Positions 1 to 10,021 are shown, counted from the stretch's first letter. The stretch: 64,000 nt of DNA from Falsiroseomonas ponticola (GCF_016805305.1 NZ_JAERQN010000002.1:124001-188000); one strand, 5' to 3'. Numbers and translations are program-made. The notes: generated by a model not told the origin, from the sequence alone.

Positions 1-930
1 CCCGTCATTGTTGAAGCCCGCGAGCTGCGCGGCCCAGGCTTCCCGCCCCGTGACGCTGTCCGGCGCCTGGCCCGTATTCTCCAGGTAGGTCTTGTAGATG
101 GGGCCGGACATGGCGCGGATCAGGCCCTGTTCCAGCCGCGCGACGCGATCCTCCGGCGTGCCCTTCAGCACGCAGAAGCCGCGCAGCGTGTAGCCCGTGG
201 CATCGATGCCGAGCTCCTTCGCCGTCGGCAATTCGCCGAAGGCGGCGATGCGCGTATCGGCCAGCGACATCAGCGGGCGGAGTTCGCCGGCGCGGAGCTG
301 CGCCTCGGCCTCGCCGGGGTTGACCACGGCGGTGTCGATGTTGCCGCCGACCAGGTTGATCACGATCTCGCCGCCACCGCGGAAGGGCACGAGGGTGGGG
401 CGCTGGAGGCCGGCGGCGCGGCCGAAGGCGAAGATGGTGACGTGATCGACGCCGCCGACATGGGTGCCGCCGAAGCGCAGGCTGCGGGCCTTGCCGGCCG
501 CGATCAGGTCCGCCGGCGTGCGGAAGGGGCTGTCGCGCCGCACCAGCACCAGCTGCGGGTCCGCGGTGGCGCGCGCGACCGGGACCAGGTCCCCGAATTG
601 CGGCAGGTTCGGGTTGCGCAGCTGCGTCAGCAGGTGGGTCTGCGTCACCAGGATGATGGTGTGGCCATCGGCCGGCTTGCTGGCGAGGTATTGCAGCGCC
701 TGCGCGCCGCTGCCGGCGGTGCGGTTCACCACGATGAATTCCTGCCCGAACTCGGCCGGCGCCTGCACCATCATCATCCGCGCGGTGATGTCCGTGCCGC
801 CGCCGACGCCGGCATGGGTCACGACCTCGATGGTGCGGGAGGGGAAGCGTTCCTGCGCCCTAGCCGGCGCGGCGAGCCCCGCCGCCGCGCCGGCCAGCAG
901 CAGGTGGCGGCGATGGATCGTCCTGGTCAT
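1..930 (-). CDS. Bug/TctC-family periplasmic substrate-binding protein (partial, C-terminus beyond left edge)
   Basis: Periplasmic receptor of the Bug (tripartite tricarboxylate transporter, TctC) family, which binds small carboxylates or similar solutes. It reads from ATG at 930 with the N-terminus MTRTIHRRHLLLAGAAAG, a twin-arginine-like or Sec signal ending in ARAQ, followed by family hallmarks: FPSRTIEVVTHAGVGGGTDI, a KPADGHT turn and a VPFRGGGE loop. The frame is open to base 1, so the last residues are missing. A gggag ribosome site lies about 8 bases before the ATG. The first 71 bases overlap the end of the upstream GntR gene in another frame, so the two are probably co-transcribed. 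No TctA/TctB membrane genes are visible. The ligand cannot be read from sequence. Family assignment is firm. Confidence 0.9.
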   Translation of the reverse strand, partial: MTRTIHRRHLLLAGAAAGLAAPARAQERFPSRTIEVVTHAGVGGGTDITARMMMVQAPAEFGQEFIVVNRTAGSGAQALQYLASKPADGHTIILVTQTHLLTQLRNPNLPQFGDLVPVARATADPQLVLVRRDSPFRTPADLIAAGKARSLRFGGTHVGGVDHVTIFAFGRAAGLQRPTLVPFRGGGEIVINLVGGNIDTAVVNPGEAEAQLRAGELRPLMSLADTRIAAFGELPTAKELGIDATGYTLRGFCVLKGTPEDRVARLEQGLIRAMSGPIYKTYLENTGQAPDSVTGREAWAAQLAGFNNDG

Positions 931-1705
931 CGTCGTTCTCTCCCTTTCGCCCTTTGCCGGGCGTTGTTGTCTGATGCGTGGTCGTGGCATCCGTCGCCTG
1001 GAAGCGGCGCTTGCCGCCGGCGATATGCGCTTCCCCCGCCGCGCGCGCGGCCGGCGCATCGCCGGCGGCGATGGCCTTCAGGATGGCGGCGTGTTCCGCA
1101 TTGCTCTCCCGCATGTTCTCGGGCTGCACCAGCGCGCGGCGGCGGAACAGGTGAAGCTCGTTGCCGAGATCCTCGTAGAGGCGCTGGGACCGGGGCCCGC
1201 CGCCGAAGCCGAGCAGGGCGGTGTGGAAGTCGAGGTTGGCGGCGTAGTAGCTGGGCGGGTCGTCGGCGCGCCGCGCCGCATCCATGCGCTTCACCAGCGC
1301 GCGCAAGGCCGCCAGCTGCGGCGGCGTGGCGGATTCCGCGAGCCGCGCGCAGGCCAGGCCCGTGATGGCGGCGCGCAGGTCGTAGATCTCCAGCGCTTCC
1401 TGCGCGCTGACGGTGCGGACATAGGAGCCCTGGTTGCGCACCGCGACGACCAGGCCCGAACGCTCCAGCCCCCGCACCGCTTCGCGCACCGGGCCGCGGG
1501 AGACGCGGAGCTGGGCGGCCAGCTGCTGCTCGTTCAGCCTCTCCCCGGCCGGCAGGGCGCCGGAGAGGATCATGCGTTCGAGTTCCTGGGCGACGAGGGA
1601 GGCGAGCGAGCGCGTGCGCACGATGTCCAGCGCGCTGGGCGCGGGTGCAGCACCGGCTTGGGCCATCTCCTCCATGCCTTGGAGCGTGCCGTTGCGAACT
1701 GCCAT
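860..1705 (-). CDS. GntR-family (FadR/FCD) transcriptional regulator
   Basis: DNA-binding regulator with an N-terminal winged helix (about residues 30-100, including RLNEQQLAAQLRVSRGPVREA) and an all-helical FCD ligand domain (about 105-245; the LDFHTALL and LVQPENMRESNAEHAAIL segments carry the usual metal/ligand histidines). Members of this subfamily normally repress carboxylate catabolic genes, and here the gene is divergent from a CoA-transferase and upstream of a Bug receptor. The ATG at 1705 has no ribosome site; in-frame ATGs at 1675 and 1666 are alternatives. The last ~25 residues are low-complexity and charged and overlap the next gene by 71 bases, so the C-terminal tail is probably not functional structure. 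Confidence 0.88.
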   Translation of the reverse strand: MAVRNGTLQGMEEMAQAGAAPAPSALDIVRTRSLASLVAQELERMILSGALPAGERLNEQQLAAQLRVSRGPVREAVRGLERSGLVVAVRNQGSYVRTVSAQEALEIYDLRAAITGLACARLAESATPPQLAALRALVKRMDAARRADDPPSYYAANLDFHTALLGFGGGPRSQRLYEDLGNELHLFRRRALVQPENMRESNAEHAAILKAIAAGDAPAARAAGEAHIAGGKRRFQATDATTTHQTTTPGKGRKGENDDDQDDPSPPPAAGRRGGGARRAG

Positions 1706-1715
1706 CTGTCAACAG
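1706..1715. promoter_or_regulatory. Candidate GntR operator palindrome
   Basis: CTGTCAACAG, a 4-2-4 inverted repeat resembling FadR-subfamily half sites, sits directly before the annotated GntR start and 67 bases before the divergent CoA-transferase start. If GntR begins at 1675 or 1666 this would lie in its leader. Assignment is inference only. Confidence 0.25.
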
Positions 1716-1782
1716 TTGGCGCGGGCGGATTTGCGCCGGCGGGGGGCGGTGCTAGACAGGCCGGGTCCAGGAGAACCCGCCG

Positions 1783-2979
1783 ATGAGCCCCACCCCCCAA
1801 GCGTCCTCCGCCCTGTCGCGCTTCACGGTGCTCGACCTGACCCGCGTCCGCTCCGGCCCCACCTGTGTGCGCCAGCTGGCCGATTGGGGCGCCAACGTCA
1901 TCAAGATCGAATTGCCGCCCGCGCTCGACGAGGGCGACCCGATGGGCGGCCCGCGCGCGGGATCGGACTTCCAGAACCTGCACCGCAACAAGCGGGCGAT
2001 GACGCTGAACCTGAAGTCGCCGGACGGCGTCGCGCTGCTGAAGAAGCTGGTGGAGAAGGCCGACGTCGTCGTCGAGAATTTCCGCCCCGATGTGAAGAAG
2101 CGCCTCGGCATCGACTATGAGGCGCTGTCGGCGGTGAACCCGAAGCTGGTCTATGCCTCGATCAGCGGCTTCGGGCAGGACGGCCCCTATGCCACGCGGC
2201 CGGGCTTCGACCAGATCGCGCAGGGCATGGGCGGCCTGATGTCCATCACCGGCCTGCCGGGCCAGGGGCCCGTGCGCGTGGGCATCCCCATCGCCGATCT
2301 CTGCGCGGGGCTTTTCGCGGCCCAGGGCATCATGATCGCGCTGCTGGAGCGCGAGGTCTCCGGCAAGGGGCAGTGGGTGCAGTCGTCCCTGCTGCAGGCG
2401 CAGATCTTCATGCTGGACTTCCAGGCCAGCCGCTGGCTGATGGAAGGCCAGGTGCCGAAGCAGGCGGGCAACAACCACCCGACCAGCATCCCGACCGGCG
2501 TCTTCACCACCAGCGACGGCTACATGAACATCGCGGCCAGCGGCAACAAGATCTGGGAGCGCTGCGCCAAGGCGCTCGGCCGCGACGATTTGCTGGCCGA
2601 TGACCGCTACAAGACCGCCGCCGGCCGCAGCCAGAACCGGGACGAGCTGAACGCCGAGATCGAGAAGACGACGCTGACCAACACCACCGCGCATTGGGTG
2701 GCGGCGCTGAACGAGGCCGGCGTGCCCTGCGGCCCGATCTACAAGGTGGATGAGATGTTCGCCGACCCGCAGGTCCAGCACCTCGGCATCGCGCAGAAGC
2801 TCAATGGCGGGAACAAGGGGGAGGTCGCCTATGTCGGCCAGCCCATCAAGCTGTCCCGCACGCCGAGCCACATCGTGAGCCACCCGCCGGAACTCGGCGA
2901 GCACACGGATGAGGTGCTGGCCGAACTCGGCCTCGACCAGGCCGCCATCGACGACCTGCGCGCCCGCCAGGTGGTCTGA
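1783..2979 (+). CDS. CaiB/BaiF-type class III CoA-transferase
   Basis: Family III CoA-transferase of 398 residues, close to the usual length. It transfers CoA between organic acids by a ping-pong mechanism through an aspartyl-CoA. The fold is recognisable from FTVLDLTRVRSGPTCVRQLADWGA at the N-terminus, the VVVENFRPDVKKRLGIDY segment, and RPGFDQIAQGMGGLM, where D143 is the expected catalytic aspartate. The start is the ATG at 1783, preceded by aggag. It is divergent from the GntR regulator and followed after 126 bases by a crotonase-fold gene, suggesting a small acyl-CoA catabolic unit. Substrate unknown. Confidence 0.93.
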   Translation: MSPTPQASSALSRFTVLDLTRVRSGPTCVRQLADWGANVIKIELPPALDEGDPMGGPRAGSDFQNLHRNKRAMTLNLKSPDGVALLKKLVEKADVVVENFRPDVKKRLGIDYEALSAVNPKLVYASISGFGQDGPYATRPGFDQIAQGMGGLMSITGLPGQGPVRVGIPIADLCAGLFAAQGIMIALLEREVSGKGQWVQSSLLQAQIFMLDFQASRWLMEGQVPKQAGNNHPTSIPTGVFTTSDGYMNIAASGNKIWERCAKALGRDDLLADDRYKTAAGRSQNRDELNAEIEKTTLTNTTAHWVAALNEAGVPCGPIYKVDEMFADPQVQHLGIAQKLNGGNKGEVAYVGQPIKLSRTPSHIVSHPPELGEHTDEVLAELGLDQAAIDDLRARQVV

Positions 2980-2997
2980 CGGCCCAAGCATGGCGTT

Positions 2998-3015
2998 GGC
3001 CGCCGAAAGGCGGCC
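2998..3015. other. Intergenic hairpin with GAAA loop
   Basis: A perfect 7-base-pair stem (GGCCGCC / GGCGGCC) closed by a GAAA tetraloop lies between the CoA-transferase and the crotonase gene. There is no T-run, so it is not a classical terminator; it could stabilise the transcript or be part of a repeat cluster with the element at 3061-3098. Confidence 0.5.
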
Positions 3016-3060
3016 CGCGCGCAGACCGACATCGCAACCAGCGCCACAGCGCGTAGGCGC

Positions 3061-3098
3061 GAAGCCAAGCGGCCGAAGGCCGCGCCGGCGTTTGAGGG
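3061..3098 (+). repeat. Dispersed ~39-base palindromic repeat, copy 1
   Basis: Core GCCAAGCGGCCGAAGGCCGC followed by GCC-GGCG and TTTGAGGG. The centre is a 6-base-pair hairpin (3069-3083). An inverted copy lies at 54119-54157, matching at about 35 of 39 positions with one gap. It stops 7 bases before the crotonase gene start. Confidence 0.6.
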
Positions 3099-3105
3099 AC
3101 AGAAC

Positions 3106-3912
3106 ATGGACGGCATGATGGTGACGGGCAGCGAGAAGATGCTGGCCCGCAAGGCCGATGGCATCGGCTGGATGACCTTCAACAACCCCGAACGCCACAA
3201 CGCCGTCTCCATGGAGATGTGGCAGGCGGCGGAACGCATCCTGGCCGACTTCAAGGCGGATGACGGGGTGCGCGTCATCGTCGTGACCGGCGCGGGCGGC
3301 AAGGCCTTCGTCAGCGGCGCCGACATCTCGAAGTTTGAATCCGAGCGCAGCGGCGAAGCCGCCGTCGCCGCCTACCAGGCGCAGACCGCCAAGGTCTATG
3401 ACGCGCTGGCGGAAAGCCCGAAGCCCACCATCGCGATGATCCAGGGCCATTGCATCGGCGGCGGCACCGCGCTCGCGGTCTGCTGCGACATGCGCATCTG
3501 CGGCGAGACGGCGAGCTTCGGCGTGCCGGCGGCCAAGCTCGGCCTCGGCTATCCGCTGGCCGGCATCCGCCGCCTGGTCGATCTCGTCGGCCCTTCCTTC
3601 GCCAAGGAGATCTTCTTCACCGCGAAGAAGTGGTCTTCCGAGGAAGCCCGCATCATGGGCCTGGTGAACCGCGTGGTGCCGAACGACAAGCTGGAAGACT
3701 TCGTGCTGGACTATGCGAAGACCATCGCCGGCAATGCGCCGCTGACGGTCGGCAGCGTGAAGTTCATCGTGGGGGAGGCGCTGAAGGACCGTGGCGCCGC
3801 GAACGAGGCCGCCTGCGACGCGATGGTGAAGGCCTGCTTCGCGAGCGAGGACTACAATGAGGGCCGCAAGGCCTTCCTCGAGAAGCGCCCCCCCCAGTTC
3901 AAGGGCCGCTGA
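3106..3912 (+). CDS. Enoyl-CoA hydratase/isomerase-family protein lacking both hydratase glutamates
   Basis: Crotonase-fold protein of 268 residues. Oxyanion-hole elements are present (FVSGADIS near residue 70 and the GHCIGGGTA turn at 114-122). Classic enoyl-CoA hydratase needs two glutamates, in GGGCE and FGQPE; here the equivalent positions are A122 (GGGTA) and A142 (FGVPA). Normal syn-hydration is therefore unlikely, and a decarboxylase, hydrolase or isomerase role is more plausible, though this is inference. The start is the ATG at 3106; a second ATG (codon 4) is possible. It follows the CoA-transferase on the same strand, suggesting sequential action on one acyl-CoA. Confidence 0.88.
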   Translation: MDGMMVTGSEKMLARKADGIGWMTFNNPERHNAVSMEMWQAAERILADFKADDGVRVIVVTGAGGKAFVSGADISKFESERSGEAAVAAYQAQTAKVYDALAESPKPTIAMIQGHCIGGGTALAVCCDMRICGETASFGVPAAKLGLGYPLAGIRRLVDLVGPSFAKEIFFTAKKWSSEEARIMGLVNRVVPNDKLEDFVLDYAKTIAGNAPLTVGSVKFIVGEALKDRGAANEAACDAMVKACFASEDYNEGRKAFLEKRPPQFKGR

Positions 3913-3919
3913 TCCCGGT

Positions 3920-3973
3920 CCAGGGTCCGGCTGGACCCTGGCATGGGGGTGCGGGGGGACGGCGTCCCCCTGC
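3920..3973 (+). repeat. Double-hairpin intergenic element, copy A
   Basis: Two adjacent stems: CCAGGGTCC/GGACCCTGG (3920-3941, loop GGCT), a linker ending GGGGGT, then GCGGGGGGAC/GTCCCCCTGC (3951-3973, loop GGC, one G-U pair). The architecture matches the elements at 10022-10077 and, inverted, 30188-30243. It follows the crotonase gene and may end or stabilise its transcript. Confidence 0.6.
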
Positions 3974-4049
3974 GGCTTGTCCGGTTTGCAGCGACGGGTG
4001 CGGCGCGGTAAAACCCCCGCCTCCCGCCCGTCCTCCGGAAGCCGAAGCA

Positions 4050-5729
<1,680 letters not shown>

Positions 5730-5733
5730 ATCC

Positions 5734-6261
5734 TTGGTCATTCCGCGTCTGGCGGAAGGCAACGGCATCACGACGGAGCGGCTTTCGCTCCGCCCCGTGG
5801 CGCCGGAGAACCTGCCCGACCTGATCCGCCTGAAGGCGGACGAGGCCGCCTTCGGCCTCATGCTCCATGGCACCCGCACGCCGGAGCGCGCGCGGGAGGA
5901 GCTTGAGGATGACATGGAGTTCTGGCTGGTCCGGGGCTACGGCACCTGGGCCGTGTTCGAGCGCGGCACGGGCGAATTCCTCGGCATCACGGGCCTGATG
6001 GAGCGGCCGGATGGGCGCGGCGTCGCGGTGCGCTTCGCGCTGTGGCCGTCCTGCCGCGGCAAGGGCTATGCGCGGGAAGCCGCGCGGGCGGCGCTGGCCT
6101 TCGGCTTCCGGCGGGGGCTGGCGCGCATCGTCGCCGTGGCCTGGGAAGGCAACCACGCCAGCCGGGCGGTGCTGACCGACCTCGGCATGGCGGAATGCGA
6201 CCGCTTCACCTATCGGGGGCGGGAGATGCTGGTGTTCGAGGCGTTCCCGCCGGCGGGCTGA
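5734..6261 (+). CDS. GNAT-family N-acetyltransferase (RimJ/RimL-like)
   Basis: Acetyl-CoA-dependent acetyltransferase of about 175 residues. It opens with the typical ITTERLSLRPVAPEN strand, has the FLGITGLMERPDG strand, and the acetyl-CoA loop appears as PSCRGKGYAREAARAAL (Q/RxxGxG/A-like). NHASRAVLTDLGM is the usual C-terminal helix of ribosomal-protein-type acetyltransferases. TTG at 5734 is the only in-frame start that keeps the N-terminal strand; a GTG at 5797 would remove it. It is close behind ettA and likely translationally coupled. Substrate unknown. Confidence 0.85.
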   Translation: MVIPRLAEGNGITTERLSLRPVAPENLPDLIRLKADEAAFGLMLHGTRTPERAREELEDDMEFWLVRGYGTWAVFERGTGEFLGITGLMERPDGRGVAVRFALWPSCRGKGYAREAARAALAFGFRRGLARIVAVAWEGNHASRAVLTDLGMAECDRFTYRGREMLVFEAFPPAG

Positions 6262-6279
6262 GGGGGGCCGGCGCCCCCC
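6262..6279. terminator. GC hairpin between convergent genes
   Basis: A run of six G plus C pairs with G plus six C around a CGGC loop (7-base-pair stem) immediately after the GNAT stop and just before the mlaC stop on the other strand. There is no T-run. Probably a bidirectional termination or RNA-stabilising hairpin. Confidence 0.45.
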
Positions 6280-6286
6280 CCTGGGC

Positions 6287-6931
6287 TCAGCTGCCTTCGC
6301 GCGCCGCCAGCTGCTGGATCTGCTGGCGCATCGCCGTCAGCAGGCTGCCGACATTGCCGCCATTGCGGCTGATGACGCTGCTGTATTCGCTGCGCGTGGT
6401 CAGGCGCAGGCTGGTGCCTTCCGCGATCACGTCCACCACGCGCGGCGCGCCGCCCACTTCCGCCACGCGCCAGTCGAGCCCGAAGGCGGCGCTGCCGGGG
6501 CGTTCCACGATGGTGTTGACCAGCACATCCTCCTCCGTCCGCGCCTGGCTGCGGCCGAGCGAGAAGCGCACGCCCTGGTATTCGCCGAACCGGGCGGAGA
6601 GGTTGCGGATCAGGATCTCCTCGAACAGCTTGAGGTAGTCCGCCTGCTGTTCCGGCGTCGCGCTGCGCCAGAAGCGGCCCAGGATGAAGCGGCCGACGCC
6701 TTCCACATCCACGGCGCGGCGCAGCACGGCGGCCACCCTTTCGCGCCGCTGCGCCACCGGGGACCCCACGGCATTGATGGCCGCCACCAGCTCCTCGCCG
6801 GTCTGCTGGATGAAGCTGGTCGCGCGGGCCGGGTCGATCTGCTGGGCATGGGCGGCCCGGCCCATCAGGGCCAGGCCGGCGGCGGCGATCATCAGGCTGC
6901 GGCGGTCGAGGCTGTGCATCATGCGGTCCAT
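6287..6931 (-). CDS. mlaC: MlaC-family phospholipid-binding periplasmic protein
   Basis: Periplasmic carrier of the Mla pathway (Ttg2D/MlaC family, 214 residues) that shuttles glycerophospholipids between the outer-membrane MlaA complex and the inner-membrane MlaFEDB transporter. It has a signal peptide (DRRSLMIAAAGLALMGRAAHAQ), an RRAVDVEGVGRFILGRFWRSATPEQQADYLKLFEE segment typical of the family, and the central beta-sheet region ending in DVIAEGTSLRLTTRSEYSSVI. Starts at codons 4 or 5 are also possible. It lies 26 bases downstream of mlaA on the same strand; mlaFED are not in the window. Confidence 0.92.
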   Translation of the reverse strand: MDRMMHSLDRRSLMIAAAGLALMGRAAHAQQIDPARATSFIQQTGEELVAAINAVGSPVAQRRERVAAVLRRAVDVEGVGRFILGRFWRSATPEQQADYLKLFEEILIRNLSARFGEYQGVRFSLGRSQARTEEDVLVNTIVERPGSAAFGLDWRVAEVGGAPRVVDVIAEGTSLRLTTRSEYSSVISRNGGNVGSLLTAMRQQIQQLAAREGS

Positions 6932-6957
6932 CTGTTGGGGCGCGCCCGGGGTGTCGC

Positions 6958-7779
6958 TCAGCGCTGCTGCTGCGGCACGCCGGTTCCGACCCCGAAGCCG
7001 GTCCCGCGCGCCGCCGCCGGGGCGCCACCCTGGTTGCGGATCTCCACAACGCGTCGCTGGCGATAGGCGCTGCGGATGGTGGCGTAAGGATCGAGTGAGC
7101 CGGCCTTCACCTGGTCCACCGTCTCGATCAGGCTTTCCCGGGTATCCAGGGCCGTGAGCGCGGTGCGGGTGATGGTGATGGCTTCCAGCGTCTCCCCGCT
7201 ATTGCCGGTCCAGGTCAGGGGGTGGATCGCCGTATCGACGGCGGTGCCCACCAGGTCCCGCGGGTTGGACGGGCCGAGCACGGGGATGAAGAGGTAGGGG
7301 CCTTCCGGCGCGCCCCAGACCGCCAGCGTCTGGCCGAAATCCTCAGTATGGCCCAGCAGGCCGAATTCGGTCGCGCGGTCGAAGATGCCGCCGATGCCGA
7401 CGGTGGTGTTGACCAGGAAGCGCCCCGTGGTGGTGGCGGCGCGCTGCGTGTCGCCCTGCAGCAGGTCGTTCACCAGGATGACGGGGGTGCGCAGATTGGC
7501 CAGCACGTTGCGGATGGCGGTGCGCAGCTCCGGCGGCAGGAAGAAGCGGTAGATCTCCGCCGCCGGGCGCAGCACCAGCGTATCGATCCCGTCATGGACG
7601 AAGTAGGCGCCGCGGTTCAGCGGCTCCAGCGGGTCGTTGTTGGCGTTGAACTCGGCGACCGCCTCCGCATCCGCGGGGTCGGGGCGCGTGGCACAGGCGG
7701 ACAGGCCAAGGGCCAGTCCGATTGCCAGCACCGGCGCGGCAAGGCGCTTCGCCATCAGGCTTTGGCGGGGGGGCGTCAT
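6958..7779 (-). CDS. mlaA: MlaA (VacJ) outer-membrane lipoprotein
   Basis: Lipoprotein of about 273 residues that removes mislocalised phospholipids from the outer leaflet and passes them to MlaC. The signal peptide ends in the lipobox LSAC. Family motifs include DPLEPLNRGAYFVHDGID, LANLRTPVILVNDLLQGD, GRFLVNTTVGIGGIFD and PYLFIPVLGPSNPRDLVG. ATG at 7779 was chosen because it gives a compact signal peptide; MAKR at 7755 is an alternative. The C-terminus is rich in A, G and Q. It is the first gene of a two-gene mlaA-mlaC unit, divergent from metF. Confidence 0.93.
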   Translation of the reverse strand: MTPPRQSLMAKRLAAPVLAIGLALGLSACATRPDPADAEAVAEFNANNDPLEPLNRGAYFVHDGIDTLVLRPAAEIYRFFLPPELRTAIRNVLANLRTPVILVNDLLQGDTQRAATTTGRFLVNTTVGIGGIFDRATEFGLLGHTEDFGQTLAVWGAPEGPYLFIPVLGPSNPRDLVGTAVDTAIHPLTWTGNSGETLEAITITRTALTALDTRESLIETVDQVKAGSLDPYATIRSAYRQRRVVEIRNQGGAPAAARGTGFGVGTGVPQQQR

Positions 7780-7986
7780 GCGGCTCAAACTTGACCTCCG
7801 GAGGGCGGAAGGGGGCACAACCTGCCCGTGCGTGCCAGCCCTTCCCGGCCCGCAGGGTCTTCCTTATATGCGGCGCTGGCGGCCAACGGAACAACGGTGC
7901 CGCCGAAGTTACGAACAGTCATATCAACCCCGGGTTCCCGCCGCATGGCGGGGCGGCCCCCCAGCGCCAGGCGAGAGAACGGACCG

Positions 7987-8919
7987 ATGGACCAGGCCTA
8001 TCCCGGCACCCTGCAGCGCTGGCTGACCGGCCCCCGCGTGGCCGGCCTGCCGGTGCCGAGCGAGATGCCGCCCCCGAAGCTGTCCTTCGAGTTCTTCCCG
8101 CCCAAGAACGAGACGCTGGAACAGTCCCTCTGGGCCGCGATCCGGCGGCTGGAGCCGCTGGGTCCTCGTTTCGTCTCCGTCACCTACGGCGCCGGCGGCA
8201 CCACCCGCACGCGCACGCATGAGACGGTGGCCCGCCTGGCCAAGGAAACCAGCCTGACGCCGGCCGCCCACCTGACCTGCGTCGGCGCCACGACCGATGA
8301 GGTGGATGAGGTCGCGCGCGGCTACCTGGAGGCGGGGGTGCGCCACATCGTCGCGCTGCGCGGCGACCCGCCGGCCGGCGCCAGCCAGTACACGCCGCAT
8401 CCCGGCGGCTATGCGCAGGCCGAGGACCTGGTGCGGGGCCTGCGCCGGATCGGCGATTTCGACATCAGCGTCGGCGCCTATCCGGAGACTCATCCGGCGG
8501 CGGCCTCGGCCAGCGCGGACCTGGATTTCCTGAAGCGGAAGATCGATGCGGGCGCGACGCGCGCGATCACCCAGTACTTCTTCGACACGGATATCTACCT
8601 CCGCTTCATCGACCGTTGCGCGGCGGCGGGCATCACCGTGCCCATCGTCCCGGGCATCCTGCCCGTGTCGAATTTCTCCCAGGTGAAGAAGTTCAGCGCG
8701 ATGTGCGGCGCTTCCGTCCCCGACTGGATGGGCAAGCTGTTCGAGGGGCTGGACGAGGATGCGGAGACGCGGCGCATGGTCTCCGCCGCCATCGCGGCGG
8801 AGCAGGTGCGGTTGCTGCAGGCGAACGGGGTGGACGAGTTCCACTTCTACACCCTGAACCGCGCGGACCTGACCTACGCCATCGCGCATCTGCTGGGGGC
8901 GCGCCCCAAGGCGGCCTAG
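7987..8919 (+). CDS. metF: 5,10-methylenetetrahydrofolate reductase
   Basis: FAD-dependent reductase making 5-methyl-THF for methionine synthesis; 310 residues (E. coli 296). Seen motifs: KLSFEFFPPKNE near residue 30, FVSVTYGAGGTTR, HLTCVGAT, HIVALRGDPP, AITQYFFDTDIY, VPIVPGILPVSN and the C-terminal EFHFYTLNR. The start at 7987 is preceded by gagag. A long upstream extension of the frame is non-homologous and was not used. The upstream 200 bases show no recognisable SAM or SAH riboswitch by eye. Confidence 0.95.
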   Translation: MDQAYPGTLQRWLTGPRVAGLPVPSEMPPPKLSFEFFPPKNETLEQSLWAAIRRLEPLGPRFVSVTYGAGGTTRTRTHETVARLAKETSLTPAAHLTCVGATTDEVDEVARGYLEAGVRHIVALRGDPPAGASQYTPHPGGYAQAEDLVRGLRRIGDFDISVGAYPETHPAAASASADLDFLKRKIDAGATRAITQYFFDTDIYLRFIDRCAAAGITVPIVPGILPVSNFSQVKKFSAMCGASVPDWMGKLFEGLDEDAETRRMVSAAIAAEQVRLLQANGVDEFHFYTLNRADLTYAIAHLLGARPKAA

Positions 8920-9035
8920 GGCGCAAGCCCGAGGGGCATTCCAGGCTACCCCGCCGGGCCGGAACGGCCTTCCCCTCCCTCCACGCCCGGTCCAGCATCG
9001 CGGGACCGGCGTGAGACCGGAGGAGGAAGCGCCCC

Positions 9036-10010
9036 ATGACCCTGATCACCCGCCGCGCCGCATTGCTGGCCGCGCCGGCCCTGGCCCTCGGCGGCCGCCT
9101 GGCCCAGGCCCAGGCCTTTCCATCCCGCCCCGTCCGCATCGTCGTGCCCTATACCCCGGGCGGCGTGTCCGACATCACGGCAAGGCTGATCGCGGACCCC
9201 ATGGCCGCGGCCATGGGCGTGCCGGTGCCGGTGGAGAACCGCGCGGGCGCGGATGGGGTGATCGGGACGGAGGCGGTGGCCCGTTCCCCCGCCGATGGGC
9301 ACACCCTGGCCCTGGTGTCCGTGGGCCATCCCGTCAATGCCGCCTTCTACCGGCTGCCCTATGACACGATGCGGGACTTCACCTTCATCACGCTGACCAC
9401 GAAGACGCCGCTGGTGCTCTGCGCCGCGCGGAATTTCGCGGCCTCCACGCCCGCCGAGCTGGTGGCGCATGCCAAGCGCAACCCGGCGGGGCATGTGACC
9501 TTCGCGGGCACGGGCGGGGTGGTGCGGCTGGCCCCGGTGCTGTTCGGCCAGCGGACGGGGATCGAGATGACCTATGTCCCCTATCGCGGATCGACCCAGG
9601 CGCATCCGGACCTGATCGCGGGCCGGGTGGACATCATGTTCGACACCGTCCCGGCCGCGCTGCCGCATATCCAGGCCGGCACGCTGAAGGCGCTGGCCAC
9701 CACCGGCGCCACCCGCGCGCCGCAGCTGCCCGATGTGCCGACGATCGGGGAGAGCGTGGCGGGGTTCGAGGCCTCCACCTGGGGCATGGTGATGGGCCCG
9801 GCCAACCTGCCCCCGCCGGTGCTGGACCGCCTGCACCGGGAGATCACGGCCGCGGTGCAGCGCCCCGATGTGGTGGCGCGCCACCGGTCGCTGGGGGCGG
9901 AGGTCGTCGTCTCCAACCCTGACGACACAAGGACCTTCGTGCAGGCCGAGCTGGAGAAATGGGGCGCCGCCGCCCGCGCCGCCGGCGTCCAGCCCCAGAA
10001 TGCCGGCTGA
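9036..10010 (+). CDS. Bug/TctC-family periplasmic substrate-binding protein
   Basis: Complete Bug-family receptor of 324 residues. It has a signal peptide MTLITRRAALLAAPALALGG..AQA, then FPSRPVRIVVPYTPGGVSDI, SPADGHTLALV, a YVPYRGSTQAHPDL loop and the VPTIGES segment, all canonical for the family. The ribosome site is ggaggaggaag before ATG 9036. It stands alone between metF and a convergent unknown gene, with no TctAB partners, so it is either an orphan receptor or serves a transporter elsewhere. Ligand unknown. Confidence 0.93.
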   Translation: MTLITRRAALLAAPALALGGRLAQAQAFPSRPVRIVVPYTPGGVSDITARLIADPMAAAMGVPVPVENRAGADGVIGTEAVARSPADGHTLALVSVGHPVNAAFYRLPYDTMRDFTFITLTTKTPLVLCAARNFAASTPAELVAHAKRNPAGHVTFAGTGGVVRLAPVLFGQRTGIEMTYVPYRGSTQAHPDLIAGRVDIMFDTVPAALPHIQAGTLKALATTGATRAPQLPDVPTIGESVAGFEASTWGMVMGPANLPPPVLDRLHREITAAVQRPDVVARHRSLGAEVVVSNPDDTRTFVQAELEKWGAAARAAGVQPQNAG

Positions 10011-10021
10011 CTGAGGACGGT

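Noticed and set aside
442-1365. Plus-strand frames across the Bug/GntR region
   Set aside because: They run antisense to two recognisable genes and contain only R/A/G-rich sequence.
7780-7986. Possible methionine-related riboswitch upstream of metF
   Set aside because: No SAM-I, SAM-II or SAH core could be recognised by eye; only GC stems common in this genome.
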